Positions 17,405 to 26,254 of a DNA stretch of 64,000 bases are shown here, one piece after another (position 1 is the stretch's first letter; each line of letters opens with the position of its first letter). Position numbers and translations under genes: made by a program. The stretch covers positions 1 to 64,000 of the forward strand of contig DASXSU010000031.1 in NCBI GenBank assembly GCA_036505795.1. Direction: 5' to 3'. The stretch comes from NS-11 sp036505795 (GTDB taxonomy: Bacteria; Nitrospirota; Nitrospiria; Nitrospirales; NS-4). Under the pieces are notes generated by a model, which saw nothing but the letters and a program-made list of their open reading frames with translations, did not search any database and had not been told where the DNA came from.

Positions 17405-18916
17405 TCACGTCACCCGCGTGCCGCTGCCGGCGCCGGTCGACGATGTCCGCTTTAGAATGTTGCCTGGCATCTGTCCTTGACCCATCGAGTGCTCATAGCG
17501 AACGGCCGGGGCCGCGGTATTATAGGCAATTCCGAGCGCGCCGCGGACAGTTGCCTCCAACCAGTCCCGCAGCCGTACCAGTTCCTCGGCGCTCAGGTAA
17601 TCTGTGTAGACGTACGACGTATACTCGCCGGGAATGCCCTTGTAATATTCCGCCACTTCGCGGTAATCCACTTCCAAACTGTGCAACTGGTCTCCACTTT
17701 TCGGATAGGTGTAGGTCCAAACTCCGGGTTTGGTCTCTACCGCCTCGTCGAAGTAGGGCGTTCCGGGATAGGTCGTAATCACGCTCGTATCGAAGTCATC
17801 GGGTTTCACTTCGAGCAACCAGTCGGCCGTCGCGCGAATCGTCTCTTCCGATTCACCGGGGTGTCCGACCGACATTAACGCCTTCACCTTGAGATGGTGC
17901 CGCCTGGCGATGTCCATGCAGCGCGTATTGTCGGCCCGAGATGATTTTTTCTGAATATTCGTGAGAATACGCTCGTGCCCGGATTCAAAGCCTACCAGAA
18001 TCCAGCGAAACCCCGCCCGGTACATCGCCGCCGCCTGCTGATCGGTAAACAGCTCGGCCTTGATGAAGCCGCGGAGTCGAAACTCTACGCCCAGCTTCTC
18101 TTGCGCCGCGGCGATCAGGTCCATCAACTCGATGATCTTTGGATTGACGTTGAGTTCGTCGTCGTAGAGCATAAATCCGGTCATGCCATAGGTCTCGTAC
18201 AGCTGGACCATCTCGCGGACAATGTTCTCCGACGTCCGCATCCGGATGCGGCGAAGAAATGGACTCATCCGACCGCCGCAGAATCCGCAGCCGAAGGGAC
18301 AGCCAAGCTGCGCGATCATCGACAGGGCGCGCACCCCATCGATGCTATAGTGATAGCTATCCACATCGATCAGATGCCGGGCGGGAAAGGGTAGCTCCGT
18401 GAGCTTCTTATTGGTCAGGAAGTAGTCGGACTTGGGATCATCCCCATCCACCAACTTGGGCGCGGTGGGCTCCAATGCCTCGAACACTGCCAACTCTCCG
18501 TCTCCCACCACCATCACATCAAACATGCCCTCCAGCACTCGGTAGGCGGTGGTCGCACGGCCATCGTGCCCGCGTTTCTGCTCGTATTTATACGCCGCAT
18601 GAATCAAGGTCACATGGGGACCGCCCAAAATGATGCGCGCCTCCGGCCGGGTGGCGCGTATCATCCGATAGATCTTTGTCGCGGCGGGCATCTGCGGAGT
18701 CGTCGCCGTCAACCCATAGCAGGGGGTGGGCCGAGCGCTCGCATAATCCCGCACCACCTCCTCATAGTTTTCGACTCCGGAAAGATCCAGCATCTCGACC
18801 TCAATGCCTGCCTGCTCCAAGACTGCAGCGACCTTCAAGATGCCCAAGGTCATGAACACGCGTTCGTCCAGAAGGAAGATCGACGGCGGGGTGATCAGAC
18901 AGATCCGTTTGATCAT
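17405..18916 (-). CDS. Radical SAM protein with N-terminal B12-binding domain
   Basis: About 503 residues. The N-terminal 150 residues form a B12-binding-like Rossmann domain (MTLGILKVAAVLEQAG, ILGGPHVTL). The radical SAM core follows, with a CxxxCxxC iron-sulfur motif near 206-213, a GFESGHERIL turn and a GHPGESEETI segment. The family includes methylases and ring-forming enzymes such as BchE; the function here is unknown. Its place between glycosyltransferases suggests modification of a sugar or of the lipid carrier. ATG at 18916 overlaps the upstream stop as ATGA, so I prefer it to the ATG at 18931. The C-terminal tail (Ser/Thr/Gly-rich) appears disordered. Confidence 0.82.
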   Translation of the reverse strand: MIKRICLITPPSIFLLDERVFMTLGILKVAAVLEQAGIEVEMLDLSGVENYEEVVRDYASARPTPCYGLTATTPQMPAATKIYRMIRATRPEARIILGGPHVTLIHAAYKYEQKRGHDGRATTAYRVLEGMFDVMVVGDGELAVFEALEPTAPKLVDGDDPKSDYFLTNKKLTELPFPARHLIDVDSYHYSIDGVRALSMIAQLGCPFGCGFCGGRMSPFLRRIRMRTSENIVREMVQLYETYGMTGFMLYDDELNVNPKIIELMDLIAAAQEKLGVEFRLRGFIKAELFTDQQAAAMYRAGFRWILVGFESGHERILTNIQKKSSRADNTRCMDIARRHHLKVKALMSVGHPGESEETIRATADWLLEVKPDDFDTSVITTYPGTPYFDEAVETKPGVWTYTYPKSGDQLHSLEVDYREVAEYYKGIPGEYTSYVYTDYLSAEELVRLRDWLEATVRGALGIAYNTAAPAVRYEHSMGQGQMPGNILKRTSSTGAGSGTRVT

Positions 18917-20004
18917 ATCATCCTCGCGCACACATTCAGAAAATACTCGGCGCGCCGTTCGCAGGTATGATACTTCAACAAGTGCGCCCGCCCTTCGTTC
19001 GTAATGAGTTCGCGTTCCTCGTTCTCCTTCAGATAATACCGGACCAACGTCTCGAGATCACGCAGGTCAGGGCGACAGAAGACTGCGTGCTGCCTGTCTA
19101 CAAAATCGTGTGGGATGAGGGTCTCGGGCGCGTCCGACAGGAGCATCGCACCCATCCCGACGATCTCGAAGTATCGCAGCGAGGCGGTATGTCCACCCCC
19201 ACGCACGTGCAGCGCGATCTTGGAGGCTGCGAGCTCACGGTAATAGGCCGTCGGTTCTTCCTTCTGCTGCTGATCGGCCCTAGGAGCCGGGCCATCGTCG
19301 AAAACCTTGGTCCATGCTCGCCGAGATCGGCCGGCCTTCAATTTATACTTGCGGTCGCCGGGGCTGGCGTACACGGCGCCGGAGAATCGAACCCCCTCCA
19401 ACCGAGAGAGTATCGAGACCGCCTTTGTCCGACGCGGATGTGAGGCACGCCCTCGATATGAGACATCGATGTCCTTCCTGACGGAATCCACGGCCGGCAG
19501 TGTCTCCATCACCAGCGACAACGGCAGGGGAACGGTGCGAGCGAACAGACCTCGATCCCCGCGGAAGGTCCATAGCAGCGCCATTTGATCCTTCCAAGGG
19601 CTGCGGATCTTCCAAATATAGTCACGCTTGAAGTAGATTCGCAGCGGATAGCGGGCCAGCAGGTCATGACGGATATGCTCGTCGTCACTGCCGTCAATAA
19701 AGACCATCGGCGGAAACGGCACCTTCCGGTAGAGCTCCGCGCATTCGTCAAAGCATTCCTGACGAAACGACGCAAGGCAGACCAGGTCGAAATACTTGTC
19801 TCGCAAGCGGTCAACAATCTCTTCTCGTGTCCATGCCCGTCCAGGGGTTGGAACCAGACACCAGGGAACTCGCGCAGGGTCATGCAGGCTACCCTTATAG
19901 GGATAATCCACCACCGCACCGTCGCCCAGGATTCTGGAGAGACCCACGTAGAGGGGGTCGGACACATAATCCAAATGATCGCTCGCGAGAAACAAGATTC
20001 GCAT
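18913..20004 (-). CDS. CgeB-like glycosyltransferase
   Basis: 363 residues. The N-terminus (MRILFLASDHLDYVSDPLY) and the C-terminal donor-domain segment (LHVRGGGHTASLRYFEIVGMGAMLLSD) resemble CgeB/YkvP-type proteins, a GT-B-like group found in spore and polysaccharide loci. The conserved Glu in RYFEIVGMG corresponds to the family's donor-contacting residue. It overlaps the radical SAM gene by 4 bases. The 90-base gap to the rfbH-like gene upstream shows no clear promoter. Donor and acceptor are unknown. Confidence 0.75.
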   Translation of the reverse strand: MRILFLASDHLDYVSDPLYVGLSRILGDGAVVDYPYKGSLHDPARVPWCLVPTPGRAWTREEIVDRLRDKYFDLVCLASFRQECFDECAELYRKVPFPPMVFIDGSDDEHIRHDLLARYPLRIYFKRDYIWKIRSPWKDQMALLWTFRGDRGLFARTVPLPLSLVMETLPAVDSVRKDIDVSYRGRASHPRRTKAVSILSRLEGVRFSGAVYASPGDRKYKLKAGRSRRAWTKVFDDGPAPRADQQQKEEPTAYYRELAASKIALHVRGGGHTASLRYFEIVGMGAMLLSDAPETLIPHDFVDRQHAVFCRPDLRDLETLVRYYLKENEERELITNEGRAHLLKYHTCERRAEYFLNVCARMI

Positions 20005-20094
20005 TGTGGAGGCGCTTTATCCCGGTTATTCCAGCCTGCAATTATATCTAGGTTTGTCTCCACGGAGAATAGCAAATTGCGGAGCATCCGTGGG

Positions 20095-21402
20095 TTAGGG
20101 CAACTTTTCAATAAAATCGGTCATACGGGCCTTTACATACCCGATCTGCTCATCCGTGAGGTTCGGGGAGACGCCCAGGAAGAACGTAGACCGGGTCGCC
20201 GTCACAGCATTGGGATAGTCGTACGGATTCCCAAGATGGCTATAGGCCGGATGAAAAAGCAGGTTGCCGGCAAAGTAGTTTCGCGTCTGGATCTTCGCGC
20301 TCTCAAGGTATCTCGTGAGCTGGTCCTTCGTAAACCGGTCCGTGATCACCGTCACAGGAAACCCGAACCACGAGACGTCGGCTTTGGGATGCACTTTCAC
20401 AGTTCGAAATAGGTCCGGGTACTGACTGAAAAACGCTTGGTAGACCTCGAAATGCGCTTTTCGCTGTTTGTGAATGCGCTCGAGCTTCTGGAGCTGCACG
20501 AGGCCGATCGCCCCCTGCAAGTCCAGCGGCTTAAGATTGTAGCCCATTTCGGTGAAGACATACTTATGGTCAATGGTCAAGTCCGGGATTGCCGGCAACC
20601 AGGCATCGAAGCGATGGCCGCAGGTGCCATTTTCCAAAAGATTTGCTTTGCCCACGCAATAACAGTCCCGCCCCCACCAGCAGAGGCTTCGCAGGATTTT
20701 TTCCAAGTCGGGGCTGGAAGTCGAGACCATGCCCCCCTCTGCCGTCGTAATGTGATGGGCGGGATAAAACGAGCACGTGGACATGACTCCGAAGCCACCC
20801 AGCGGGGTGCCCGCCCAGCGTGAACCTAACGCGTCGCACGTATCCTCCAAGAACAGCAGATCATGCTGGTGACACATTTCCTTAACTCGATCCAAGTCCG
20901 GTGGGTTTCCCAGGACATGGGCGAACATCAGAGCTTTTACATTCGAGTCGAGTTTGGCCTCCACCTGGTCTAGATCTAGGTTCAACGTCGCCAGTTCAAT
21001 GTCCACAAAGACAGGTCGGTACTCGTTTTGCAAAATCGGCGCAACCGTTGTTGGAAAGCCTGCCACGGGTGTGATGATCCCGATGTCATGAAGATCATAG
21101 GATCTCTTCGAGCGTAATGCCGCGACCATTAATAGGTTGGCTGAGCTACCGGAATTGCACATTACAGAATGTACGTGGCCCACATGCTGGGAGAACGAGC
21201 GTTCGAAGTCCCGGACTTTTTCTCCGCTGGTCAGCCACTTACCTTCGAGCAGCGTATGGATGGCTTCGGTAACCTCTTCTTCGTCCCATACCGGACCCCC
21301 GTACGGAATTGTCGTCTTTCCGGGAATGAACTCCGCGTTCAGCCCGTAGACGCTCGTGATGGGCCAGTACTTGCGAACGAGGTTAAGAATGTCCGGATTC
21401 AT
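20095..21402 (-). CDS. rfbH: RfbH-like CDP-4-keto-6-deoxyglucose-3-dehydrase (PMP/iron-sulfur)
   Basis: 435-residue DegT/DnrJ-family protein. The usual PLP lysine is replaced by histidine in FYPAHHITTAEGG (His216), the signature of the E1 dehydrase that removes the C3 hydroxyl on the way to 3,6-dideoxyhexoses such as paratose and abequose. Cys189, Cys247 and Cys249 keep the C-x57-C-x-C spacing of the E1 [2Fe-2S] site; the fourth candidate, Cys261, is four residues further away than in the reference enzyme. The partner reductase and the rfbF/rfbG genes that make CDP-4-keto-6-deoxyglucose are not in the window. The SDR gene upstream overlaps it by 20 bases and may catalyse the next reduction. 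Confidence 0.85.
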   Translation of the reverse strand: MNPDILNLVRKYWPITSVYGLNAEFIPGKTTIPYGGPVWDEEEVTEAIHTLLEGKWLTSGEKVRDFERSFSQHVGHVHSVMCNSGSSANLLMVAALRSKRSYDLHDIGIITPVAGFPTTVAPILQNEYRPVFVDIELATLNLDLDQVEAKLDSNVKALMFAHVLGNPPDLDRVKEMCHQHDLLFLEDTCDALGSRWAGTPLGGFGVMSTCSFYPAHHITTAEGGMVSTSSPDLEKILRSLCWWGRDCYCVGKANLLENGTCGHRFDAWLPAIPDLTIDHKYVFTEMGYNLKPLDLQGAIGLVQLQKLERIHKQRKAHFEVYQAFFSQYPDLFRTVKVHPKADVSWFGFPVTVITDRFTKDQLTRYLESAKIQTRNYFAGNLLFHPAYSHLGNPYDYPNAVTATRSTFFLGVSPNLTDEQIGYVKARMTDFIEKLP

Positions 21403-22306
21403 AGCTCGCCACAGTCATTCGGAGGCCTTGTTCGATATCAGTCTTTGGCGCCCAGCCCAATGATCGGATCTTGCCCGTGTTTGCGGAAAAGTTACGAATG
21501 CCCACGACCTCATGGAAGCGCGGCGGCGGAATGGACCGAAGCTCGGAACGCTTTTCTGTAAGGCGATGCAAGCAGTCAATCATCTCCTTGAAGAGGAGCG
21601 GCGTTCCCGATCCCACCAGATAGAGCTCCCCTGCCGGCGCCCGCGCGGCAACCGTCATGAGCGCCTCGACCGCGTCTTCGATGTAAAGATAATCCCGGAA
21701 AAAGTCGCCGCCATCATACAGATCGATCGGCTCTCCATTATACGCCTTGCGAATCAGTGTATTGAGTGCCGCCTTCTTGGGGTTATCGAATGCCTCCCCG
21801 GGACCGTAGACGTTGGTCAGCCGGCATACATTGACATGAATGTCATAGAGGCGGCCATAAACTTTGCAGAATTGTTCGGCACAGAGCTTCGTGGCAGGGT
21901 AAAGCCCGAGTGGCTCGCAACGACTGTTTTCATCAACGGGGAGACTCAGGGCGTTGCCGTAGACAAAAAACGTGCTGACAAACACCAGCTTCGGCCTGGA
22001 GGCCTTACAGGCCTCCAGCAGGGCAATAGTGCCTTCGCAGTTGGTCCGCACATCTAAATATGGATCGGTCAGAATGTTGTAGTTGTCTACGGTGCTGGCG
22101 CAGTGGAAAATCAGCTCTATCCCCTCGCAATCTTTCGCGCTCATGCTCTCCACCGGCCCGGTGGAGAGGCGAACTTTCTCGGGGCGGGCAAGACGCGCAT
22201 ACCCTTTCTCAGATCGCGTGCGCACCGTCACGTTGTGTTCAAGACACAGCCGGTTTGCCAGCGCCGCGCCGATAAAACCCAGTCCGCCGGTTATAAGCAC
22301 ATTCAT
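21383..22306 (-). CDS. NAD-dependent epimerase/reductase (extended SDR)
   Basis: 307 residues. Motifs are TGGLGFIG near 6-13, an N-terminal FHCAST strand, VFVSTFFVYG, and a YPATK catalytic motif. ATG at 22306 overlaps the stop of the glycosyltransferase upstream as ATGA; the frame extends to 22444 but that part is inside the neighbour. It overlaps the start of the rfbH-like gene, so it may reduce or epimerise the dideoxy-keto sugar made by RfbH (as CDP-paratose synthase does), which is inference from position. Confidence 0.8.
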   Translation of the reverse strand: MNVLITGGLGFIGAALANRLCLEHNVTVRTRSEKGYARLARPEKVRLSTGPVESMSAKDCEGIELIFHCASTVDNYNILTDPYLDVRTNCEGTIALLEACKASRPKLVFVSTFFVYGNALSLPVDENSRCEPLGLYPATKLCAEQFCKVYGRLYDIHVNVCRLTNVYGPGEAFDNPKKAALNTLIRKAYNGEPIDLYDGGDFFRDYLYIEDAVEALMTVAARAPAGELYLVGSGTPLLFKEMIDCLHRLTEKRSELRSIPPPRFHEVVGIRNFSANTGKIRSLGWAPKTDIEQGLRMTVASYESGHS

Positions 22307-23094
22307 GGGGACACGGGCCTGGATTGCGAGTTGAGCTCCCAAAGCTTTGCATATTTCACAAACGTGTACATGCTCGCGAAGACACAGATGAGAAACCCAT
22401 GCATGCCCGCACGGAACCCTTGCCGCTTCACGTAGTATTTCCAAAAGGTATAGAGCGGCCTGATGGTGAGATCAGACCAGTACACACGCTGTTTGGATCT
22501 ACCCCGCTCCTTGGCCGCCAGAGTCGTGAAGTTATTGAATTTGCGAAAGTGATCCTCAATGGTGCGTTCCGTATAGTGATCCAGAGGACAACTAAGATAG
22601 GCCGCCTGCCCTTCAAGCATGAATCTGTTGTGAGGCTCGGCATCATCAAGGCGACCGGCGCCCCTGCGAAACAACCGCATCTGATAATCCGGATAGCATC
22701 CCGCCCATTTTACCCACTTGCCGTAGTAATAATTCCTTCGCGGGAGGGAATAGCCGGCAGGACTCCCAGGGGAAGACAGGATCGTTTCCATCTCCCGCCG
22801 CAATTCATCGCTGATCCGTTCATCCGCGTCCAGGATAAAGACCCAATCACACGTGGCCTGGTCAATTGAAAAGTTTTTTTGGTCCCCGAATCCCTTCCAA
22901 GGTCGTTGATAAATCCGTGGCGTAAACTGCCGACAAATCTCGAGCGTTCGATCCTGGCTGAAGGCATCCACCACGACGATCTCATCCATCCATTTTGCCG
23001 ACTCGAGACAGTCTTGGATGTTTCTTTCTTCATTGAATACGACGATGACGCAGGAAATCGTTTGCCGCCCTGCAGGCGAGACGGCCTCAGCCAC
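22303..23094 (-). CDS. Family 2 glycosyltransferase, WaaE/KdtX-like
   Basis: About 263 residues. CVIVVFNEERNIQDCLES, then IVVVDAFSQDRT and FILDADERIS supply the nucleotide and metal-binding motifs. The C-terminal YVKRQGFRAGMHGFLICVFASMYTFVKYAKLWE helix is characteristic of the WaaE/KdtX group of LPS core beta-glycosyltransferases and suggests membrane attachment. I chose GTG at 23094, which overlaps the upstream stop by 8 bases, because the frame before it lies inside the neighbouring gene. A close relative is encoded at 26251-27021. Confidence 0.82.
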   Translation of the reverse strand: MAEAVSPAGRQTISCVIVVFNEERNIQDCLESAKWMDEIVVVDAFSQDRTLEICRQFTPRIYQRPWKGFGDQKNFSIDQATCDWVFILDADERISDELRREMETILSSPGSPAGYSLPRRNYYYGKWVKWAGCYPDYQMRLFRRGAGRLDDAEPHNRFMLEGQAAYLSCPLDHYTERTIEDHFRKFNNFTTLAAKERGRSKQRVYWSDLTIRPLYTFWKYYVKRQGFRAGMHGFLICVFASMYTFVKYAKLWELNSQSRPVSP

Positions 23095-23932
23095 GGAAGC
23101 CCCGCCGCGCGATCTCCGGATACAACCGCCAATTAAGCCAGCGATTTCGCCGTGGGGCCAACCGCACACCCGACGCCACCCGTGCTTGCATGACGCGGGG
23201 ATGAGTTCCCCGAAATTCTTTCAGAATCGGGTAGTCTTCAAAATCGAAGGCGTCCTGATGGTAGAGCTTCGCTTCGGAAGGGGGGGGAGCATCGCCGTGA
23301 TAGACTTTCGTCTGCTCCTGCTTCTTAGCCAACATGATTTTCGGGTCCTTGACCCAGCCATAGTGAAAGATCCGAGCCCCCGAGAATGCGAGCCACTCAG
23401 GGGGTCCGCTCTGAACATATTGCCCCGTTGCCTTCAGATGAAACCCGACCGCATCGCCACACGATTCCACTTCTCCGTTATTGCGTATGATCCGGACCGC
23501 CTTATGATAGAACCAGGGATTGAGCGACCAGTAATCCCCCACGAAGTGCAGGTAACGAAAGAGGAGCCCTCGCAGGGCAGGACTGTCTTGAGCCAACTCC
23601 AGCGCCTCCAGAATTCGTGGCAAATCCTGCTCATGGATCACTTCATCGGCCTGTAGATAGAACGCCCACTCACCGGTGCAGTGGGACAGGGCAATGTTCG
23701 TCTGCTGAGAGTAGATGAGGCCATCCTTTCGAAGGCTCTCATCCCAGACAGATTCGATGATCCGGATTTTGGGATCCCGAATCGACCGCACCAATTCCAT
23801 CGTTCCATCGTCACAGCGGCCGACGTTGACCACAAACTCGTCGACGATCGGAAGAATCGAGGTGATCGACTCGAGCAGCGGATATTGGTAGCGCACGGCA
23901 TTGCGACAGAACGTAAAACCGCTGAGTGTCAT
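23087..23932 (-). CDS. Family 2 glycosyltransferase
   Basis: 281 residues, GT-A type, with FTFCRNAVRYQYPLLESI at the start, a VNVGRCDDGT segment and a QADEVIHE motif in place of the usual DxD. The C-terminal half (WFYHKAVRIIRNN, FHYGWVKDP) matches the GT2 subgroup seen in other polysaccharide loci. It likely transfers a hexose-type residue. The coding strand contains a C8 tract (23280-23287) that encodes three prolines; the frame is intact here. It is coupled by a 4-base overlap to the GT4 gene upstream. Confidence 0.8.
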   Translation of the reverse strand: MTLSGFTFCRNAVRYQYPLLESITSILPIVDEFVVNVGRCDDGTMELVRSIRDPKIRIIESVWDESLRKDGLIYSQQTNIALSHCTGEWAFYLQADEVIHEQDLPRILEALELAQDSPALRGLLFRYLHFVGDYWSLNPWFYHKAVRIIRNNGEVESCGDAVGFHLKATGQYVQSGPPEWLAFSGARIFHYGWVKDPKIMLAKKQEQTKVYHGDAPPPSEAKLYHQDAFDFEDYPILKEFRGTHPRVMQARVASGVRLAPRRNRWLNWRLYPEIARRGFRG

Positions 23933-24969
23933 GCCAGGGGCTGCTCCAGAAGCTCGGTATAAAGCTGCTCCAACTTCCGCGTGAGTTTCGAAGCTTCGAA
24001 TTGCTCTCGCGCTTTCTCATACCCCTGTTCTCCGAAGCGCTTTCGAAGCGGTTCGTTCTGCAGAAGCTCAATTACGGCATCGGCATATTGCCACGCGTAC
24101 CGGACGACGAAACCGGTCTGGTTATGCTCCACGACCTCCGCCTGCGCATTGCATTTTTTCCGCTGGGGAGTGGCAATCGTCACGACCGGGAGCCCACTGG
24201 CCATGGCTTCTGCGAGCACCACTCCATAGCCTTCGCCAACCCGAGCCCCGTGGATATACACGTCGAGCCCCTGGTAGAACTCGGCAACTCCTAACATCGG
24301 CTCAGAGCATTCGACCCGATCTTCGATCCCCAGCTTCCGAAGATGCGCCCGGACCCGTGGCGTCACCCCCCGAAATCGACAGCGCATCTGCGGCGCGTAT
24401 CGCCAGACCTTCGGCAAAATGTCGACACAAACGGGATGCCACTTCTGATCGTCGGCGCGGCTACAGCGACCAATAGTCCAGGCGAATTCCCGGCGTACCA
24501 GCGGGAATTCGACGAAGTCGATCGGCCCGTAGAGGACTTCGTAGCGCTTTCCATGGAACCGGCCGTACTTGCCGAGGTAATCATCCCGACACCATGCAGA
24601 AAAGAAAACATGAGCATCGATCTGGGGATTGCCAAGTGGATCGACGGCATCAAACACATTGGTCTCCACAATCTTGGGCCAACCCCGATGTTTGAGAGGC
24701 AAGGTGCCAGGTTCATGATCGCCAGCCCGATAGACATGATAGACGTCGATCTTCAGGTCTCGGATTAACCGGTCCAGATTGGGCGGCTCTACGATCACGG
24801 CAACCCCCAGGCGCTCGAATTCGGACACCCGCGATCCGCCTAACCGCAACCCACAGACAAAAACCTCAAAGCGAGATCGGTCCAGGTACTTGGAAAAGAT
24901 TTGAATTGTTTTCTCTGTCCCGCCGATACCGAGCTGGTTACAGGCCATGAGAATTCGAATCTTCCTCAT
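23929..24969 (-). CDS. Family 4 glycosyltransferase
   Basis: 346-residue GT-B enzyme. It begins ILMACNQLGIGGTEKTIQIFSKYL, the GT4 N-terminal glycine loop, and has GEGYGVVLAEAMASGLPVV in the donor domain. It probably adds one sugar to the glycan at the cytoplasmic face. A 79-base gap separates it from rmlB upstream, in which I see no clear promoter or terminator. It overlaps the GT2 gene downstream by 4 bases. Confidence 0.85.
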   Translation of the reverse strand: MRKIRILMACNQLGIGGTEKTIQIFSKYLDRSRFEVFVCGLRLGGSRVSEFERLGVAVIVEPPNLDRLIRDLKIDVYHVYRAGDHEPGTLPLKHRGWPKIVETNVFDAVDPLGNPQIDAHVFFSAWCRDDYLGKYGRFHGKRYEVLYGPIDFVEFPLVRREFAWTIGRCSRADDQKWHPVCVDILPKVWRYAPQMRCRFRGVTPRVRAHLRKLGIEDRVECSEPMLGVAEFYQGLDVYIHGARVGEGYGVVLAEAMASGLPVVTIATPQRKKCNAQAEVVEHNQTGFVVRYAWQYADAVIELLQNEPLRKRFGEQGYEKAREQFEASKLTRKLEQLYTELLEQPLA

Positions 24970-25048
24970 GCCGCGCCAGGGGCTACGCCACTCTTAAGCC
25001 CCAACGACGGACCAAACCTCGGAATAAATCCCAACCACGCTGCGCACG

Positions 25049-26068
25049 TTAAACCCCTTCACTGAGGCGCGCCCGATAGAGCTTCTCATAGTATGCCCTA
25101 AACTCGCCGGCTTTGATTTTCTTCCACCACTGAGGATTGTCCCGGTACCAGAGTACTGTACTCTTTAACGCGTCCTCAAAATCCTTACCGCAATGCCAGC
25201 CGAGCTTGTGCATCTTCCCGCAGTTGAGCGCATACCGGCGATCATGACCGGCCCGATCCGTAATATGTCGAATCAGTGCAGGGGATTTTCCCAAAATTGC
25301 GAGGATCGCTTGCGCCACTTCGATATTCGTACGCTCGGAACCGCCACCGACATTATAAATTTCTCCGGGCGTCCCGTGATCAAGCACATGCGCGATCCCG
25401 GCGCAGTGATCCTCCACATAGATCCAATCACGCTGCTGAAGACCATCCCCGTAGAGCGGCAATGCTTGGTCCTCCAGCGCATTGGTCACAAAAAGAGGGA
25501 TGAACTTTTCCGGGTACTGATTCGGGCCAAAGGTATTGCTGCCGCGAGTGATCAGAACAGGTACACCGTACGTTGTAAAATAACTCCCGACCAGAAGATC
25601 GGCCCCTGCCTTGCTGGCCGCGTAGGGGCTACGGGGAACCACGGGATCGGATTCTGCCGAATGGCCCGTGGGAACATGGCCGTACACCTCATCAGTGCTG
25701 ACCTGGAGATATCGACGAACGCCGGCCGCGCGGGCGGCTTCCAAGAGGACGGAGGTGCCGATTACATCCGTCCTTACAAACCCTGCCGGTTCATCAATTG
25801 AGCGGTCAACATGTGTTTCAGCGGCAAAATTGGCAATCGTGTCGATCCGATGTTCCTTGATGAGGTTTTCCACTGTCGCAGTGTCGCAGATGTCGCCCTG
25901 CACAAATCGGTAGCGAGCATGCGACGCCACATCCTGGAGGTTATTCAGATTGCCGGAGTAGCGGAGGGCATCGAGATTCACGACTCGCTCAGCGTCATCT
26001 CTCTTCACCAGAAGCCGCACAAAGTGCGACCCGATAAATCCGGCTCCGCCGGTGACCAAGATCCGCAT
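25049..26068 (-). CDS. rmlB: dTDP-glucose 4,6-dehydratase
   Basis: 339 residues. TGGAGFIGSHFVR at the N-terminus, then FAAETHVDRSIDEP, STDEVYG, the catalytic YAASK and a GDGLQQRDWIYVEDHC segment are all hallmarks of RmlB. It converts dTDP-glucose to dTDP-4-keto-6-deoxyglucose, the precursor of dTDP-rhamnose and related sugars. ATG at 26068 has a GAAGGG site upstream; the frame extends to 26158 but that part runs into the rmlA remnant. The enzyme needs dTDP-glucose from RmlA, whose gene here is broken, so a functional rmlA must lie elsewhere. rmlC and rmlD are also absent from the window. Confidence 0.92.
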   Translation of the reverse strand: MRILVTGGAGFIGSHFVRLLVKRDDAERVVNLDALRYSGNLNNLQDVASHARYRFVQGDICDTATVENLIKEHRIDTIANFAAETHVDRSIDEPAGFVRTDVIGTSVLLEAARAAGVRRYLQVSTDEVYGHVPTGHSAESDPVVPRSPYAASKAGADLLVGSYFTTYGVPVLITRGSNTFGPNQYPEKFIPLFVTNALEDQALPLYGDGLQQRDWIYVEDHCAGIAHVLDHGTPGEIYNVGGGSERTNIEVAQAILAILGKSPALIRHITDRAGHDRRYALNCGKMHKLGWHCGKDFEDALKSTVLWYRDNPQWWKKIKAGEFRAYYEKLYRARLSEGV

Positions 26069-26120
26069 CCTCAGGCAATTCCCTTCATGTTGGATTGCAT
26101 CCGCTGAACCCTGTTCGGCA

Positions 26121-26254
26121 CCGGTCTGCGCGGACCAGCGTTTGTAGAGGATAGTCAATCATCGGCTTGCTATACACCGGCAGCAAATGTTGTTCACCGT
26201 CGTCAAAGGAAAGAGCCGGGTGCCAAGGCCTCCTGTGAGAATCACGCCTTTCAT
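26121..26254 (-). pseudogene. rmlA: Remnant of glucose-1-phosphate thymidylyltransferase (rmlA), frameshifted and truncated
   Basis: From ATG at 26254 (overlapping the upstream glycosyltransferase stop as ATGA) the first 20 codons read MKGVILTGGLGTRLFPLTTV, the RmlA N-terminus. The frame then shifts and reaches a stop after 31 codons. In another frame the next family segment follows (HLLPVYSKPMIDYPLQTLV), ending near 26130. The remaining 250 or so residues of RmlA are missing, and rmlB begins within 60 bases. Compared with the family, about four bases are lost at the shift and most of the gene has been deleted. Confidence 0.8.
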
